Shown: positions 1 through 8,576 of the stretch, piece after piece
How positions within the stretch are numbered: position 1 is the first letter of the stretch
Layout of the letters: each line of letters starts with the position of its first letter
Program-made: the position numbers and the translations under genes
Notes under the pieces: model-generated
The model's input: the letters and a program-made list of their open reading frames with translations, nothing else
What the model was told of the DNA's origin: nothing
The model's database searches: none
Source: Betaproteobacteria bacterium
GTDB taxonomy: Bacteria > Pseudomonadota > Gammaproteobacteria > Burkholderiales > Casimicrobiaceae
Direction: 5' to 3'
NCBI GenBank assembly: GCA_013298145.1
Contig: JAAFJO010000004.1
Location: forward strand, 359,233-423,232
DNA: 64,000 bases

Positions 1-1009
1 TGCGCTGATACGCGTGCTCTGCAACGCGACGGCGGTTCGCGTAGCTAAAGATATTCAAGAAGAACAGGTCAGCATCGCCCTTCGAGGGTTCGAGCACCAT
101 CAAGCGAGCGTCGGGATACGCGGTGGCGTAATGCTGAACCGTGCGATGCATCCGCGAATGAATGATCGCGCGGAAGGTTTGTGAAAGCACCGTCGGCAGA
201 CCCCGCTCGGATAAGTGCGATTGCGCACGCTGCGCGGCGGTGCCATCGAACGGGACCAGCGGATTGATACAGATGACGAGTTTCGCGCCGATGGCGAGCG
301 CGCTTGATGCATGCAACGTCTTGTTAAGCGCGCCGTCCACATATTGTCGTGCGCCAATTTTTACCGGCGGATACATGCCCGGCAGCGCACTAGAGGCTTG
401 CACCGCTTGCGAAATCGGAACATGCGCCGTGTCGCGCGTGCCGAACTCAACCGTTTCACCCGAATCCAGATCGGTGGCGATCACGAAAAGGGGCGCGGAT
501 AGCTTGCGGAAATCGTTGCTGCGCGCTGAGCGGGTAAGCAAGCTGCGCACGCCGCGTTCAATGGCCGAGTTATCAAACAGCCCTGTTGGCAACACGGCGG
601 AAAGCCGTTGCAATTCATCGACGATGCGCTGAGGTTTGCCGCTCGTTGCCGTCGACCACAATGCAGCCGCGACCGCGCCAGGCAGGCGCGCCAGACGACG
701 CCCGTACTCGCCATAGGCAGGGTGCATAAAGACCGATGGTTCGAGGGTATCGCCGTCCGGCCCTTCGTTTTCGATAAAGAGCTGCACCAGTTCGCGTGGC
801 GAGATACCGTTGGCAAGTCCGGTGGCGACGTACGCGCCCGCGCTTACGCCCACGTACGCGTAGAGCTTGGTGAAATCAAGCGCTGGCACCGCCTCAGAGA
901 GCGCCGCCAAGGCGCCCACTTCGTACATCGCCCCTAGCGGGCCGCCGCCCGCGAGCGCGAGCGCAATCGGTTGACGATCTTCGGGAAGGCGAATGGCGGG
1001 TTCAGACAT
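1..1009 (-). CDS. Patatin-like phospholipase (partial, C-terminus beyond window)
   Basis: The minus-strand frame opens at an ATG at 1009 and runs off the left edge with no stop, so about 336 N-terminal residues are visible. Patatin-family enzymes are serine acyl hydrolases acting on phospholipids or esters with a Ser-Asp dyad. The sequence shows the Gly-rich oxyanion motif GGGPLG at residues 21-26, the nucleophile elbow GVSAG with Ser56, and the DGA motif with Asp225, so the dyad is intact. No signal peptide is seen, suggesting a cytoplasmic or membrane-associated enzyme. The downstream neighbour on the same strand is a phasin, separated by a strong terminator, so the two are probably transcribed separately. 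Substrate cannot be told from sequence. Confidence 0.9.
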   Translation of the reverse strand, partial: MSEPAIRLPEDRQPIALALAGGGPLGAMYEVGALAALSEAVPALDFTKLYAYVGVSAGAYVATGLANGISPRELVQLFIENEGPDGDTLEPSVFMHPAYGEYGRRLARLPGAVAAALWSTATSGKPQRIVDELQRLSAVLPTGLFDNSAIERGVRSLLTRSARSNDFRKLSAPLFVIATDLDSGETVEFGTRDTAHVPISQAVQASSALPGMYPPVKIGARQYVDGALNKTLHASSALAIGAKLVICINPLVPFDGTAAQRAQSHLSERGLPTVLSQTFRAIIHSRMHRTVQHYATAYPDARLMVLEPSKGDADLFFLNIFSYANRRRVAEHAYQR

Positions 1010-1054
1010 GGCGAACGATCAAATTTGGCTGGGATTTACGCTAACGTTGGAGCA

Positions 1055-1082
1055 CAAGAAAACGGCCACCGAAGTGGCCGTT
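1055..1082 (-). terminator. Rho-independent terminator of the phasin gene
   Basis: A perfect 9-bp stem (AACGGCCAC at 1061-1069 with GTGGCCGTT at 1074-1082) has a 4-nt loop and is followed on the minus strand by a TTTTCTT tract. It lies about 30 bp beyond the phasin stop. Confidence 0.85.
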
Positions 1083-1113
1083 CTACGCTGTACTCCGTCG
1101 GTATGCGACGAGT

Positions 1114-1656
1114 TTAGTTCACCACGCGCGCAACAGCGGCTTTGGCTTTCTTAACCGGACGCTTTGCAGCCTTAGCAGCCATCTTCACGACGGTGTTTGC
1201 GGCACCGTTTGCCTTCGCGACCACTTTCTTGGCCACGCTCGGCGTTGCTTTCGAACCGTTTAATTTGTTGACTTGCTTGGTCAGCTCTTCAACGCGTGCG
1301 GTTAGCGCTGCGATGTCGGCCTTCGATGGTACGCCGAGGCGGCTGACCGCGCGGCCTACACGCTCTTCAAATACAGTCTCCAAGCGATCCCATGCGCCGG
1401 CCGCTTTGCTGGTCGCTTCGGTGATCTTGCCTGAAACTTCGTTGGTCACGTCTGCAACCTGAGAGTCGGCAAACTTGCGAACTTTCTTTTGCAAGCCTGC
1501 GCCTTCTTTCACGAGCGCTTCAAACACCTTGCTGCCCTCTTCTTGGGCTTTGGAAAATGCGCCGAGTCCCGCGAGCCAGATCTGCGACGAGGATTCTTTC
1601 ACCGTGCCGAGCAGATTTGTGTCGGCTTCCTTTGCTTTGCTGAACTTCTTGACCAT
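1114..1656 (-). CDS. Phasin family protein (PHA granule-associated)
   Basis: A 180-residue, Lys/Ala-rich, mostly helical protein. The first ~110 residues match the phasin/PhaI-PhaF pattern (IWLAGLGAF, then Phe-rich amphipathic helix, 'WDRLETVFEERVGRAVSRLGVPS'-like segment split around residues 90-112, followed by a leucine-type heptad 'DIAALTARVEELTKQVNKL'). The tail (about 130-180) is an Ala/Lys-rich, histone-like basic region, as in PhaF, where the family binds both granules and DNA. Phasins coat polyhydroxyalkanoate granules. The start has a good Shine-Dalgarno (GGGAGT). It is divergent from the acyl-CoA reductase-like gene at 1853, consistent with carbon-storage metabolism. The DNA-binding role is inferred from composition only. 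Confidence 0.88.
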   Translation of the reverse strand: MVKKFSKAKEADTNLLGTVKESSSQIWLAGLGAFSKAQEEGSKVFEALVKEGAGLQKKVRKFADSQVADVTNEVSGKITEATSKAAGAWDRLETVFEERVGRAVSRLGVPSKADIAALTARVEELTKQVNKLNGSKATPSVAKKVVAKANGAANTVVKMAAKAAKRPVKKAKAAVARVVN

Positions 1657-1728
1657 GTTGTACTCACTCCCTTAAGGCGTTGCAAAAAAATTGAATGATC
1701 GAACTGTAGGCAGCCTCCATAGAGCGCA

Positions 1729-1756
1729 CATCCTAGAAACCCTAGTTTTTCCTAGG
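1729..1756. other. Short CCTAG/CTAGG palindromic sites upstream of the reductase gene
   Basis: CCTAG occurs at 1733 and 1741, and CCTAG (1741-1745) pairs with CTAGG (1752-1756) across a T-rich loop. The sites lie in the divergent phasin/reductase region. This could be a weak hairpin or an operator; function is not known. Confidence 0.3.
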
Positions 1757-1852
1757 AGTGCGGCTCTAGAATGGGTTGCAAGTCGTCGAAGCAACAAGAA
1801 TGCGGCGGCGCAACACTACAACGCACACTACGACAGGTATCAAGGAGGCTCA

Positions 1853-3853
1853 ATGAGTTACTTCGTCACTGGCGCATCTGGCTTTATCGGCAAGCGCCTC
1901 GTAAAAAAACTGCTTGAACGCAAAGGGGCCACGGTCTATTTTCTGATCCGCGCCGAGAGCAAAAAGAAGCTCCCGAAGATGATGTCGTTCTGGGGCGCAG
2001 ACGCTGAAAAGCGCTGCATACCCGTTGTCGGCGATTTGGCAAAGCCGCTGCTCGGCGTCGCGGCGGCGGATCGAACCAAGCTCAAAAGCGCGAAGATCAA
2101 ACATTTCTTCCACCTCGCTGCCGTCTATGACATGACCGCCAGTGCAGAGGAAAACCAGATCACCAATGTCGAAGGCACAAAGAACGCAGTCACGCTCGCC
2201 AACGACATCAAAGCCGCGCAGTTCGATCACATGAGCTCGATTGCGGTCGCTGGCAACTACGAAGGCGTGTTCCGCGAAGACATGTTCGATGAGGCGAAGG
2301 ATTACCTCGATCATCCGTACATGCAAACGAAGCACGATAGCGAAGCTTACGTGCGCGAGCATTGCAACATGGCCTGGCGCGTTTACCGCCCAGGTGTGGT
2401 GCTCGGTGATTCAAAGACTGGCGAGATCGACAAGATCGACGGGCCGTATTACTTCTTCAAGCTGATCCAGCGCATGCGCGAGATGCTGCCGCCATGGATG
2501 CCCGCCATCGGGATCGAGGGCGGTCGAATGAATATGGTGCCGGTTGACTTCGTGGTCGACGCCACCGATCACATCGCGCACGCGAAGGGCAACGACAAAA
2601 AGGCCTTCCATCTCACCGATCCAGCGCCGATGCGCATCGGTGATTCGCTCAACGTGTTCGCCCGCGCCGCACACGCACCGCAAATGGCGCTACGCGTCAA
2701 CGCCGCACTCTTCGGGTTCATCCCACAGAGCGTGGTGAAGGGCGTTTCTGCGCTACCGCCAGTGCGCCGCATCAAGAATGCGGTGATGAAAGATTTAGGT
2801 ATTCCTGAAGACACGCTTTCGTTCATCAACTACCCCGTTCGCTTCGATTGCCGCGATACGCTGAAGGCACTCGATGGCACCAAGATCGCTGTGCCGCCGC
2901 TCGAGGATTACGCATGGAAGCTTTGGGATTACTGGGAGCGACATCTTGATCCCGATCTCTTCATTGATCGCACGTTGAAGGGCCAAATCACTGGCAAGGT
3001 CATTCTGATTACGGGCGGCACCTCCGGAATCGGGCAAGCGACCGCGCTCAAAATCGCCGAGGCGGGTACAGCAAAAGCGGTGATCGTGTGCGGACGCGAT
3101 CAAGAAAAGATCGACGAAACACTCGCGTTAGCGAAGAAACGCAAGGTGAAAATCTCGGCGTATCCTGCGGACGTCACCGACGAGGCGAGTTGCGGCGACT
3201 TCGTAAAACTTCTTGAAGAGAAATACGGCGGCGTTGACATTCTCGTGAACAACGCGGGTCGCTCGATTCGCCGCGCGGTTGAGAATAGCTACGACCGCTT
3301 CCATGACTACACCCGCACGATGGACGTGAACTACTTCGGCGCACTGCGCATTACGCTGGGTTTGCTCGGCGGGATGGCCGCGAAGAAGAAGGGGCACGTA
3401 ATCAATATTTCGTCGATTGGTGTGCTCACGAATGCGCCACGCTTCTCCGCCTATGTTGCGTCTAAAGCAGCGTTGGACGCGTTCACGCGCTGCGCGTCAT
3501 CAGAGTACAGTGATCGCGGGATTTCATTCACTACGATCAATATGCCGCTGGTGAAAACACCGATGATTGCGCCTACGAAGATCTACAACAACGTACCAAC
3601 GCTCGAACCAGATGAAGCAGCTGACATGATCATTCGTGCGATTGTGTACAAGCCAGTGCGCATCGCAACTCGCCTGGGTATCTTGGGCCAAGTGCTTCAC
3701 GCATTTGCACCGCGCATCGCGCAAATCGTGATGAACACGAGCTTCCGCATGTTCGGGGATTCCGAGGCCGCAAAAGGCAAGAAAAACGAAGTCACCGGCC
3801 CTTCGGCAGACCAACTCGCCCTCTCGAACCTGATGCGCGGAATCCACTTCTAG
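1853..3853 (+). CDS. Two-domain SDR protein, probable fatty acyl-CoA reductase
   Basis: A 666-residue protein with two Rossmann domains. The N-terminal half is an extended (epimerase/FAR-type) SDR: TGASGFIGKRL at about residues 6-16 and a YMQTK active-site motif. The C-terminal half (from about residue 380) is a classical SDR: TGGTSGIGQ, NNAG, a Ser in NISSIG and YVASK. This layout and length match the ~660-residue bacterial fatty acyl-CoA reductases of wax-ester producers, which reduce acyl-CoA via aldehyde to alcohol; that assignment is inference from architecture. An upstream in-frame ATG at 1691 exists, but the start at 1853 has a strong AAGGAGG and begins right at the Rossmann strand, so I use it. 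It is divergent from the phasin. Confidence 0.85.
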   Translation: MSYFVTGASGFIGKRLVKKLLERKGATVYFLIRAESKKKLPKMMSFWGADAEKRCIPVVGDLAKPLLGVAAADRTKLKSAKIKHFFHLAAVYDMTASAEENQITNVEGTKNAVTLANDIKAAQFDHMSSIAVAGNYEGVFREDMFDEAKDYLDHPYMQTKHDSEAYVREHCNMAWRVYRPGVVLGDSKTGEIDKIDGPYYFFKLIQRMREMLPPWMPAIGIEGGRMNMVPVDFVVDATDHIAHAKGNDKKAFHLTDPAPMRIGDSLNVFARAAHAPQMALRVNAALFGFIPQSVVKGVSALPPVRRIKNAVMKDLGIPEDTLSFINYPVRFDCRDTLKALDGTKIAVPPLEDYAWKLWDYWERHLDPDLFIDRTLKGQITGKVILITGGTSGIGQATALKIAEAGTAKAVIVCGRDQEKIDETLALAKKRKVKISAYPADVTDEASCGDFVKLLEEKYGGVDILVNNAGRSIRRAVENSYDRFHDYTRTMDVNYFGALRITLGLLGGMAAKKKGHVINISSIGVLTNAPRFSAYVASKAALDAFTRCASSEYSDRGISFTTINMPLVKTPMIAPTKIYNNVPTLEPDEAADMIIRAIVYKPVRIATRLGILGQVLHAFAPRIAQIVMNTSFRMFGDSEAAKGKKNEVTGPSADQLALSNLMRGIHF

Positions 3854-3871
3854 ACCGTACGCTGCTCACCT

Positions 3872-3908
3872 GCGGACATACGGCAAGTTGCAGTATGTCC
3901 GCTTTTTT
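3872..3908 (+). terminator. Rho-independent terminator of the SDR gene
   Basis: A perfect 10-bp stem GCGGACATAC/GTATGTCCGC with an 11-nt loop is followed by six T residues, 18 bp beyond the stop. Confidence 0.9.
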
Positions 3909-4233
3909 ATACGTCGCAAACGACGTTTTCTATCCTGAGAGCGCGTGACGCGCCCTAAGCTTCGACTTATGGCATTTAATCGACGCTTGTCCACGCAAAA
4001 CGGTGCTTTCATCGGCGTTGCTGATTGTTGTTTTTGCATCGCGCTCATAGGAAAGTTTGCCTTTTTCGCTCTGAAAACATCGTGTTTTGCTTTGCTTTGC
4101 GAAAAAAATCGCTTCTAATTCGAGTTGAGCATTTTTTGCGATGGCGTTGCAGGAGCGACTGCGGCGTCGCAGCGGGATGTTCTTCTACACACGTGTGCTT
4201 TGAAACAATCGATTGATTGAAGGAGTATTGAAT
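3909..4233. other. Intergenic region before the H1-like gene; no gene seen
   Basis: About 325 bp with no plausible coding frame. It is T-rich and contains runs such as TTTTTT around 4032 and 4130. The Shine-Dalgarno AAGGAG at 4220-4225 belongs to the next gene. I see no clear promoter or hairpin. Confidence 0.5.
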
Positions 4234-4692
4234 ATGGCAGCAGCCAAAAAAGCAGCAGCGAAAAAACCTGCAGCAAAAAAACCCGCAGCGAAGAAACCTG
4301 CTGCGAAAAAACCAGCAGCAGCAAAAAAGCCTGCCGCTAAAAAGCCAGCAGCAGCGAAAAAGCCAGCCGCTAAAAAGCCAGCAGCAGCAGCAAAAAAGCC
4401 TGCCGCTAAGAAGCCAGCAGCAGCGAAGAAGCCGGCCGCCAAGCGCAAGCCAAACGCCGCGTTCATGAAAGCGATGACGCCTTCCGCCGTGCTCGCCGCA
4501 GTCATCGGCGCAACACCACTGCCGCGCACCGAAGTGACTAAGAAAGTGTGGGACTACATCAAGAAGAACAAGCTTCAAGATGCAGCCAACAAGCGCATGA
4601 TTAACGCCGATGCGAAGTTGAAAGCGATTTTCAACAAAGCCCAGGTTTCGATGTTTGAAATGACCAAACTCATTTCAAATCAGCTCAAGTAA
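4234..4692 (+). CDS. SWIB/MDM2-domain protein with histone H1-like N-terminal tail
   Basis: 152 residues in two parts. Residues about 1-72 are a near-perfect low-complexity array of KKPAA/KKPAAA units, like bacterial histone H1 homologues (HctB/BpH1 type). Residues about 75-152 form a SWIB/MDM2-like domain with recognisable LPRTEVTKKVWDYIK and the KLKAIF segment. SWIB domains occur with chromatin or topoisomerase partners in chlamydiae and some betaproteobacteria, so a nucleoid-binding role is likely but inferred. The ATG at 4234 with AAGGAG nine bases upstream is preferred to an in-frame TTG at 4213. The codons of the tail are tandem repeats and could vary in number by slippage. Confidence 0.87.
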   Translation: MAAAKKAAAKKPAAKKPAAKKPAAKKPAAAKKPAAKKPAAAKKPAAKKPAAAAKKPAAKKPAAAKKPAAKRKPNAAFMKAMTPSAVLAAVIGATPLPRTEVTKKVWDYIKKNKLQDAANKRMINADAKLKAIFNKAQVSMFEMTKLISNQLK

Positions 4693-4713
4693 TTCGAGCG
4701 ATCATCGAACTAG

Positions 4714-4739
4714 AAAGCCCGCGCATGCGGGCTTTTTTA
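4714..4739 (+). terminator. Rho-independent terminator after the SWIB gene
   Basis: AAAGCCCGC pairs with GCGGGCTTT around a GCAT loop, followed by a T tract. It also separates this gene from the convergent dgkA. Confidence 0.88.
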
Positions 4740-4802
4740 TTTCTTAGCGCGCATTTCGAAGCCCTGCCTCCCAACGCGGCGCTACGTGCTCACTTTACGC
4801 AC

Positions 4803-5198
4803 TCACGTAAGCCAGCCCACTGCCAAGGGTGCTACGACCAGCGTCAGCCAGCAAACGACGTAAAGGCTCAGCACCAAAAATACTGCGGCACTGCCCAGAT
4901 CCTTCGCGCGACCTGAGAGCGGATGTGGTTCCTCGGAAATTCGATCCACCACAGCCTCGATGGCTGAATTCAATATCTCGACCGCCAGCACCACCACGGC
5001 CAAGGCAACCAAGAACAGTTTTTCAAGACGCGCGATCTCCACGAACGCGAGCACGGCGACCGACGGCACCAGCAGCAGGAGCTCCTGTCGGAACGCGGCT
5101 TCATGCGTAAATGCATGCTGCATCCCTTGCATCGAGTAGCGGAACGCCTTGAAGATCCGTGCGACGCCGCCGCGACTCTTAAACGAAGAAGGGTTCAT
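4803..5198 (-). CDS. dgkA: Diacylglycerol kinase
   Basis: 131 residues, the usual DgkA size. DgkA is a small trimeric inner-membrane kinase that phosphorylates diacylglycerol to phosphatidate for lipid recycling. The family signature is present: ELLNSAIE-type motif (here EILNSAIEAVVDRISEE) with the catalytic Glu, followed by LSGRAKDLGSAAV. Three hydrophobic helices are visible (about 40-60, 62-78 and 103-128). The gene follows the lipase-like gene on the same strand with a gap of 32 bp, so co-transcription is likely. That fits, since lipases release diacylglycerol. Confidence 0.95.
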   Translation of the reverse strand: MNPSSFKSRGGVARIFKAFRYSMQGMQHAFTHEAAFRQELLLLVPSVAVLAFVEIARLEKLFLVALAVVVLAVEILNSAIEAVVDRISEEPHPLSGRAKDLGSAAVFLVLSLYVVCWLTLVVAPLAVGWLT

Positions 5199-5230
5199 TC
5201 AGACACCTTGGACGAGAAAACGCAATCGCG

Positions 5231-6193
5231 CTATTTTGGCTGCTGGCCGGCGTCTGCACGCGTGCGATCGGTTTGTTTGAGCACGTCGAGCAATACTCCA
5301 CGCGTGGCAGCACCGCTTGGCATTGACACATGGCCGATGTCGTTTAGCACGATGTTTTGCACGCCTTCGAGATGGGACGACGATTGCGGCGAAATTACCG
5401 TGTCATGCACGCTGTAGATCGACGTGAACGGCACGTTGATCCGTTCGCGTGCGAGCTGCTTCAACCAATCGCTACCAATTCGCATCTGTCGCCCGTTGGT
5501 GCCGCGTGCAAGCACTGCGTGGTGCGTGCCATGATGCGGCGAGCCAATGGTGATCACGCGCGTGAGTGCCGCTTCGCCGTGTCGGCGCAAGTACGCGCGC
5601 GCGATCAGGCCGCCCATGCTGTGCGCGACCAAGGTTAGCTTTGCTGCGCCGGTGGCTCGAAGGACCTCCTGTATGCGCAACGCCAAGCGATCGGCCATCG
5701 TGTCAATCGGCGCAAACGTGGGCTGATCGATGGTGTAAACGCGATAGCCTTTGCTTTCCAACTCGCGCGCAGTACGCCACCACACCGCGCCTGAGTGCGC
5801 GTATCCGTGCTGAAAAAGAATCACTTCGCCATCAACGCCGTGTTCTCCACGGTCACCCTTCGTTCGCCAAAGCGCGGGAAACGGCAATTGCAACAGGGTC
5901 TGCTTGCAAAAATGGGCATATTCGATTGCGAAAAACTTAAACAGCTTACCCCGATGAATTCGATCTTTCGAGGGAATGGTTCGTAGCGATGCGCGATAGC
6001 TTCCGAAGCAAACCACCGCACGCAGCACGAGCGGTAACAGAATGAACAAAACGCCGCCGACCGCATCAGACCAAATGCCGCGTTCAACACCCTTACGCGT
6101 TATCCAAACAAAAAAAGCGAGCTCACCGAGCAGCAGCGCAAGAGAAAACGCCCACGAAGGCAGCGGACAGCTTCGTGTTGCGTTCGTCTTCAT
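5231..6193 (-). CDS. Alpha/beta hydrolase, lipase-like, membrane-anchored
   Basis: 320 residues. The N-terminal ~75 residues carry two or three hydrophobic segments, suggesting an inner-membrane anchor. The hydrolase domain follows: oxyanion region ILFQHGYAHSG, nucleophile elbow AHSMGG (Ser at about residue 170) in LVAHSMGGLIARAYLRRHG, and GSPHHGT typical of bacterial triacylglycerol lipases. A late Asp (HDTVISP) and His (DIGHVSM) complete a catalytic triad. Its ATG overlaps the stop of the GMC oxidoreductase by 4 bp (ATGA), so translation is coupled. Lipase or esterase is likely; substrate unknown. Confidence 0.85.
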   Translation of the reverse strand: MKTNATRSCPLPSWAFSLALLLGELAFFVWITRKGVERGIWSDAVGGVLFILLPLVLRAVVCFGSYRASLRTIPSKDRIHRGKLFKFFAIEYAHFCKQTLLQLPFPALWRTKGDRGEHGVDGEVILFQHGYAHSGAVWWRTARELESKGYRVYTIDQPTFAPIDTMADRLALRIQEVLRATGAAKLTLVAHSMGGLIARAYLRRHGEAALTRVITIGSPHHGTHHAVLARGTNGRQMRIGSDWLKQLARERINVPFTSIYSVHDTVISPQSSSHLEGVQNIVLNDIGHVSMPSGAATRGVLLDVLKQTDRTRADAGQQPK

Positions 6194-7782
6194 GCGCGGC
6201 GGAGATCGCCCGCCAGGCGCGCAGCGTTCCGCCAGGAAAGCGCGTACACCGAGAGCTGTGGATTTGCGCCGATTGAGGTCGGGAACACTGAGCCATCAAT
6301 CACCGATACGTTTTCCATCTGATGATGTCGTCCGTAGTGATCAACCACACCCTCACGCGGATCGCTCGACATCGCGCAGCCGCCCATCACATGCGCGCTG
6401 ACCACGCGGGTGGAATACGCCTTCAAATCCAAACTAGAGAGCGCTTGCTTGGCGTCTGCCCAGTTGCGAAATCCATTCAAACGCTCATCGACAGGAAACA
6501 CTTCTGTCGCACCAGCGGCGAATTGAATTTCCGCCATCGCCAGAAGCGCTCGGCGCGCCGCATCGAAAAAGAAAGCGTTGAGTTCGTAGTCAAGCATGGG
6601 CGAGCCGTCGCTTCGCAACTTCACACGACCACCTTCACTTTGCGGATGAAACCCGTCTCGACACAGTGCGAGCGTAACCTGTGAATTGGCGAGATTCGTA
6701 AAGCGATTTCGGTGATGCTCGCTCATGCCATTGAGCGTGATCGAATACAACACGGGATGCACCGGCGGCACCTCGAGTTTGAAGCCCATCGCCGCATCAA
6801 TGGCTTGCGTGCGCAGATAGTGATCGCTGTACACCGTTTGCGGGGCGCCTGACCACGCGGCGACAGGCGCAGGCATTTGAGCGCCAGATACCAACGTTGG
6901 ATGAAGAAACGTGCGACGCCCCAGACGATTGTGTGGATCGGGCGCGTTCGACCGAAGGAGCAGCGCAGGCGAGTTAATGCCACCGCCCGCCACGACAAAA
7001 TGTTTCGCCCGCACTCGCACCTTGATGCCCGTTGTGTCGTAGCCACCGCCCTGCATCGCACTTGCTTCAAGCGAGCTCACGCGCCCGCCCGTACTCATCA
7101 AGCGATCTGCGCGCGCGCGCGTGACAAGCACTGCGCCGCGCTTGAGTGCGGCAGGAACCGCGGTGACAAGCATTGACTGCTTCGCGTTCAGCGGGCAGCC
7201 CATGCCGCAATAGCCAAGGTTTGCGCAGCCTTTAACGTTGCGCTTGATGCGCTCCATCTTGATGCCGAGCTTCTCACCGCCACGCTCAAGCACCGCATTG
7301 TTTTCATTGGGGTTGACCTGCCAAGCCGAAATGTTGGTGAGCGCCTCTGCGCGCTCGAACCAACCATTCATGTGCTCTTCGGTCAGCTCGCGCAATCCGA
7401 AACGCTCACGCCAGTATTTCAGCGTGTCGCTGGGTGTGCGAAAGCTGGTGGTCCAATTCACAGTGGTGGAGCCGCCGACTGTACGGCCTTGCAAAATATT
7501 GATGGCTTTGTCAGCCGTTTTGCGCGAAGCCGCCTCTTGATAAAGCGCCGGGTAGGCATCCGATTCACGCATGCGGAAATCGCTCGAGCTTTTGAGCATG
7601 CCCTCTTCAATCATGATGACGCGCAGACCGGTGTCTGACAGCACATCGGCTGCAATCGCGCCGCCCGCGCCGGTGCCGACGATGCACACGTCGGCCTCAA
7701 GCTCAGCGTCTCGTCCGAGCGTGGATGCGTCGATGTGAAGCGCCCCTTTACTGATTGCGTCGCGGATGGGATCTTGAATCAT
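6190..7782 (-). CDS. GMC family oxidoreductase (FAD-dependent), large subunit
   Basis: 530 residues. The FAD-binding dinucleotide motif VGTGAGGAIAADVL lies near residue 35-48. A GG-type second motif (GRTVGGSTTVNW) follows, then GGGINSPALLLRS and the C-terminal GGCAMS and IDGSVFPTSIGANPQ motifs of the GMC family. A Cys-rich insert (CANLGYCGMGCPLNAK, near residue 190) resembles the variants that oxidise alcohols or sterols. No signal peptide is present. With the Tat-signal small subunit upstream, it may be exported as a hitchhiker complex, as in membrane gluconate/sorbitol dehydrogenases. Substrate is unknown. The gene overlaps the hydrolase gene by 4 bp. Confidence 0.9.
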   Translation of the reverse strand: MIQDPIRDAISKGALHIDASTLGRDAELEADVCIVGTGAGGAIAADVLSDTGLRVIMIEEGMLKSSSDFRMRESDAYPALYQEAASRKTADKAINILQGRTVGGSTTVNWTTSFRTPSDTLKYWRERFGLRELTEEHMNGWFERAEALTNISAWQVNPNENNAVLERGGEKLGIKMERIKRNVKGCANLGYCGMGCPLNAKQSMLVTAVPAALKRGAVLVTRARADRLMSTGGRVSSLEASAMQGGGYDTTGIKVRVRAKHFVVAGGGINSPALLLRSNAPDPHNRLGRRTFLHPTLVSGAQMPAPVAAWSGAPQTVYSDHYLRTQAIDAAMGFKLEVPPVHPVLYSITLNGMSEHHRNRFTNLANSQVTLALCRDGFHPQSEGGRVKLRSDGSPMLDYELNAFFFDAARRALLAMAEIQFAAGATEVFPVDERLNGFRNWADAKQALSSLDLKAYSTRVVSAHVMGGCAMSSDPREGVVDHYGRHHQMENVSVIDGSVFPTSIGANPQLSVYALSWRNAARLAGDLRRA

Positions 7783-7866
7783 GTCAGTGTTGCGGTTGTC
7801 GAATGGGCCAAAGACGGATTGGGATTGTGCGCTGAGAAGATGCCGTCACGCTTCAGCAGTGCGACC

Positions 7867-8379
7867 TCACGCAAGCTTGGGCGGGCCGGGATAGCCGCTG
7901 CCTTGCCAGGCGCTGGGCTCGGAGTAGAAGCTGCCATAGACCAAATCGTGAAGCGCGAAATACGTTTGCTGCTTGAGTGCGAGCGAACTATGGCGCAGCG
8001 ATTGCATGAAACTCATAATGGGGACAGCGCTTTCGCGATTCCACTCTCCGGAATAGCCAAGCAGCGCACGCGCAGGCTTGATCGATAGCAATCCGAATAG
8101 CTGCCCGATTTCTTCTCGGGTGCTCGGCGGCAATTGATCGATAAGATCGCCAATCGCTTTCGCGGTGCGCAGAAGTGCCGCATCGCGTGCCTCACGCTCA
8201 GCGGGCAAGGCGGGGCCGAGCACAGAGTATGCGAGGGCATCAAGCATCGCTGCATGCGTGGTCACGAGCGCCGCGCCGCGCGCCGGGACACTGGGTGAGC
8301 GAAACACGGCCCAACCTGCGGCAAGCGCCGCGGCGCCACCGAGGCCTACAAAAATTACCTTACGCCGAGTTAGCTTCAC
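7867..8379 (-). CDS. Tat-signal small subunit of the GMC oxidoreductase
   Basis: 170 residues starting with GTG, eight bases after an AAGGAG. The N-terminus has a twin-arginine signal (TRRKVIFVGLGGAAALAAGW). The rest resembles the gluconate 2-dehydrogenase subunit 3 / GMC partner family: helical body, then a conserved C-terminal block with YFALHDLVYGSFYSEPSAW and GYPGPP. It sits 84 bp upstream of the GMC gene on the same strand. In known complexes this subunit carries the signal that exports the flavoprotein. I infer the same here. Confidence 0.8.
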   Translation of the reverse strand: MKLTRRKVIFVGLGGAAALAAGWAVFRSPSVPARGAALVTTHAAMLDALAYSVLGPALPAEREARDAALLRTAKAIGDLIDQLPPSTREEIGQLFGLLSIKPARALLGYSGEWNRESAVPIMSFMQSLRHSSLALKQQTYFALHDLVYGSFYSEPSAWQGSGYPGPPKLA

Positions 8380-8576
8380 GCTTCGCGCACTCCTTCAGAA
8401 GTTCGGCCGATTGTAGGAGGCTCGGTTAGAGCGCTTTGCCTATGCGCACATGAGCGCCGCGTTCGACTTCGCCGCGCTATGCTTTGGGCTAAGGGATGCA
8501 ATAAAAGAGTGGTGACAACGTCTTTGTACGATTTCAAAACGCGGCATTACTCACGGCGGCGCGACCCACCCCAACC

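Noticed and set aside
1691..1852. N-terminal extension of the SDR protein
   Set aside because: The 54 extra residues are not Rossmann-like and the ATG at 1853 has a perfect AAGGAGG.
4185..4529. Minus-strand frame rich in FFAAGFFAA repeats
   Set aside because: It is the antisense of the KKPAA repeat array of the SWIB gene.
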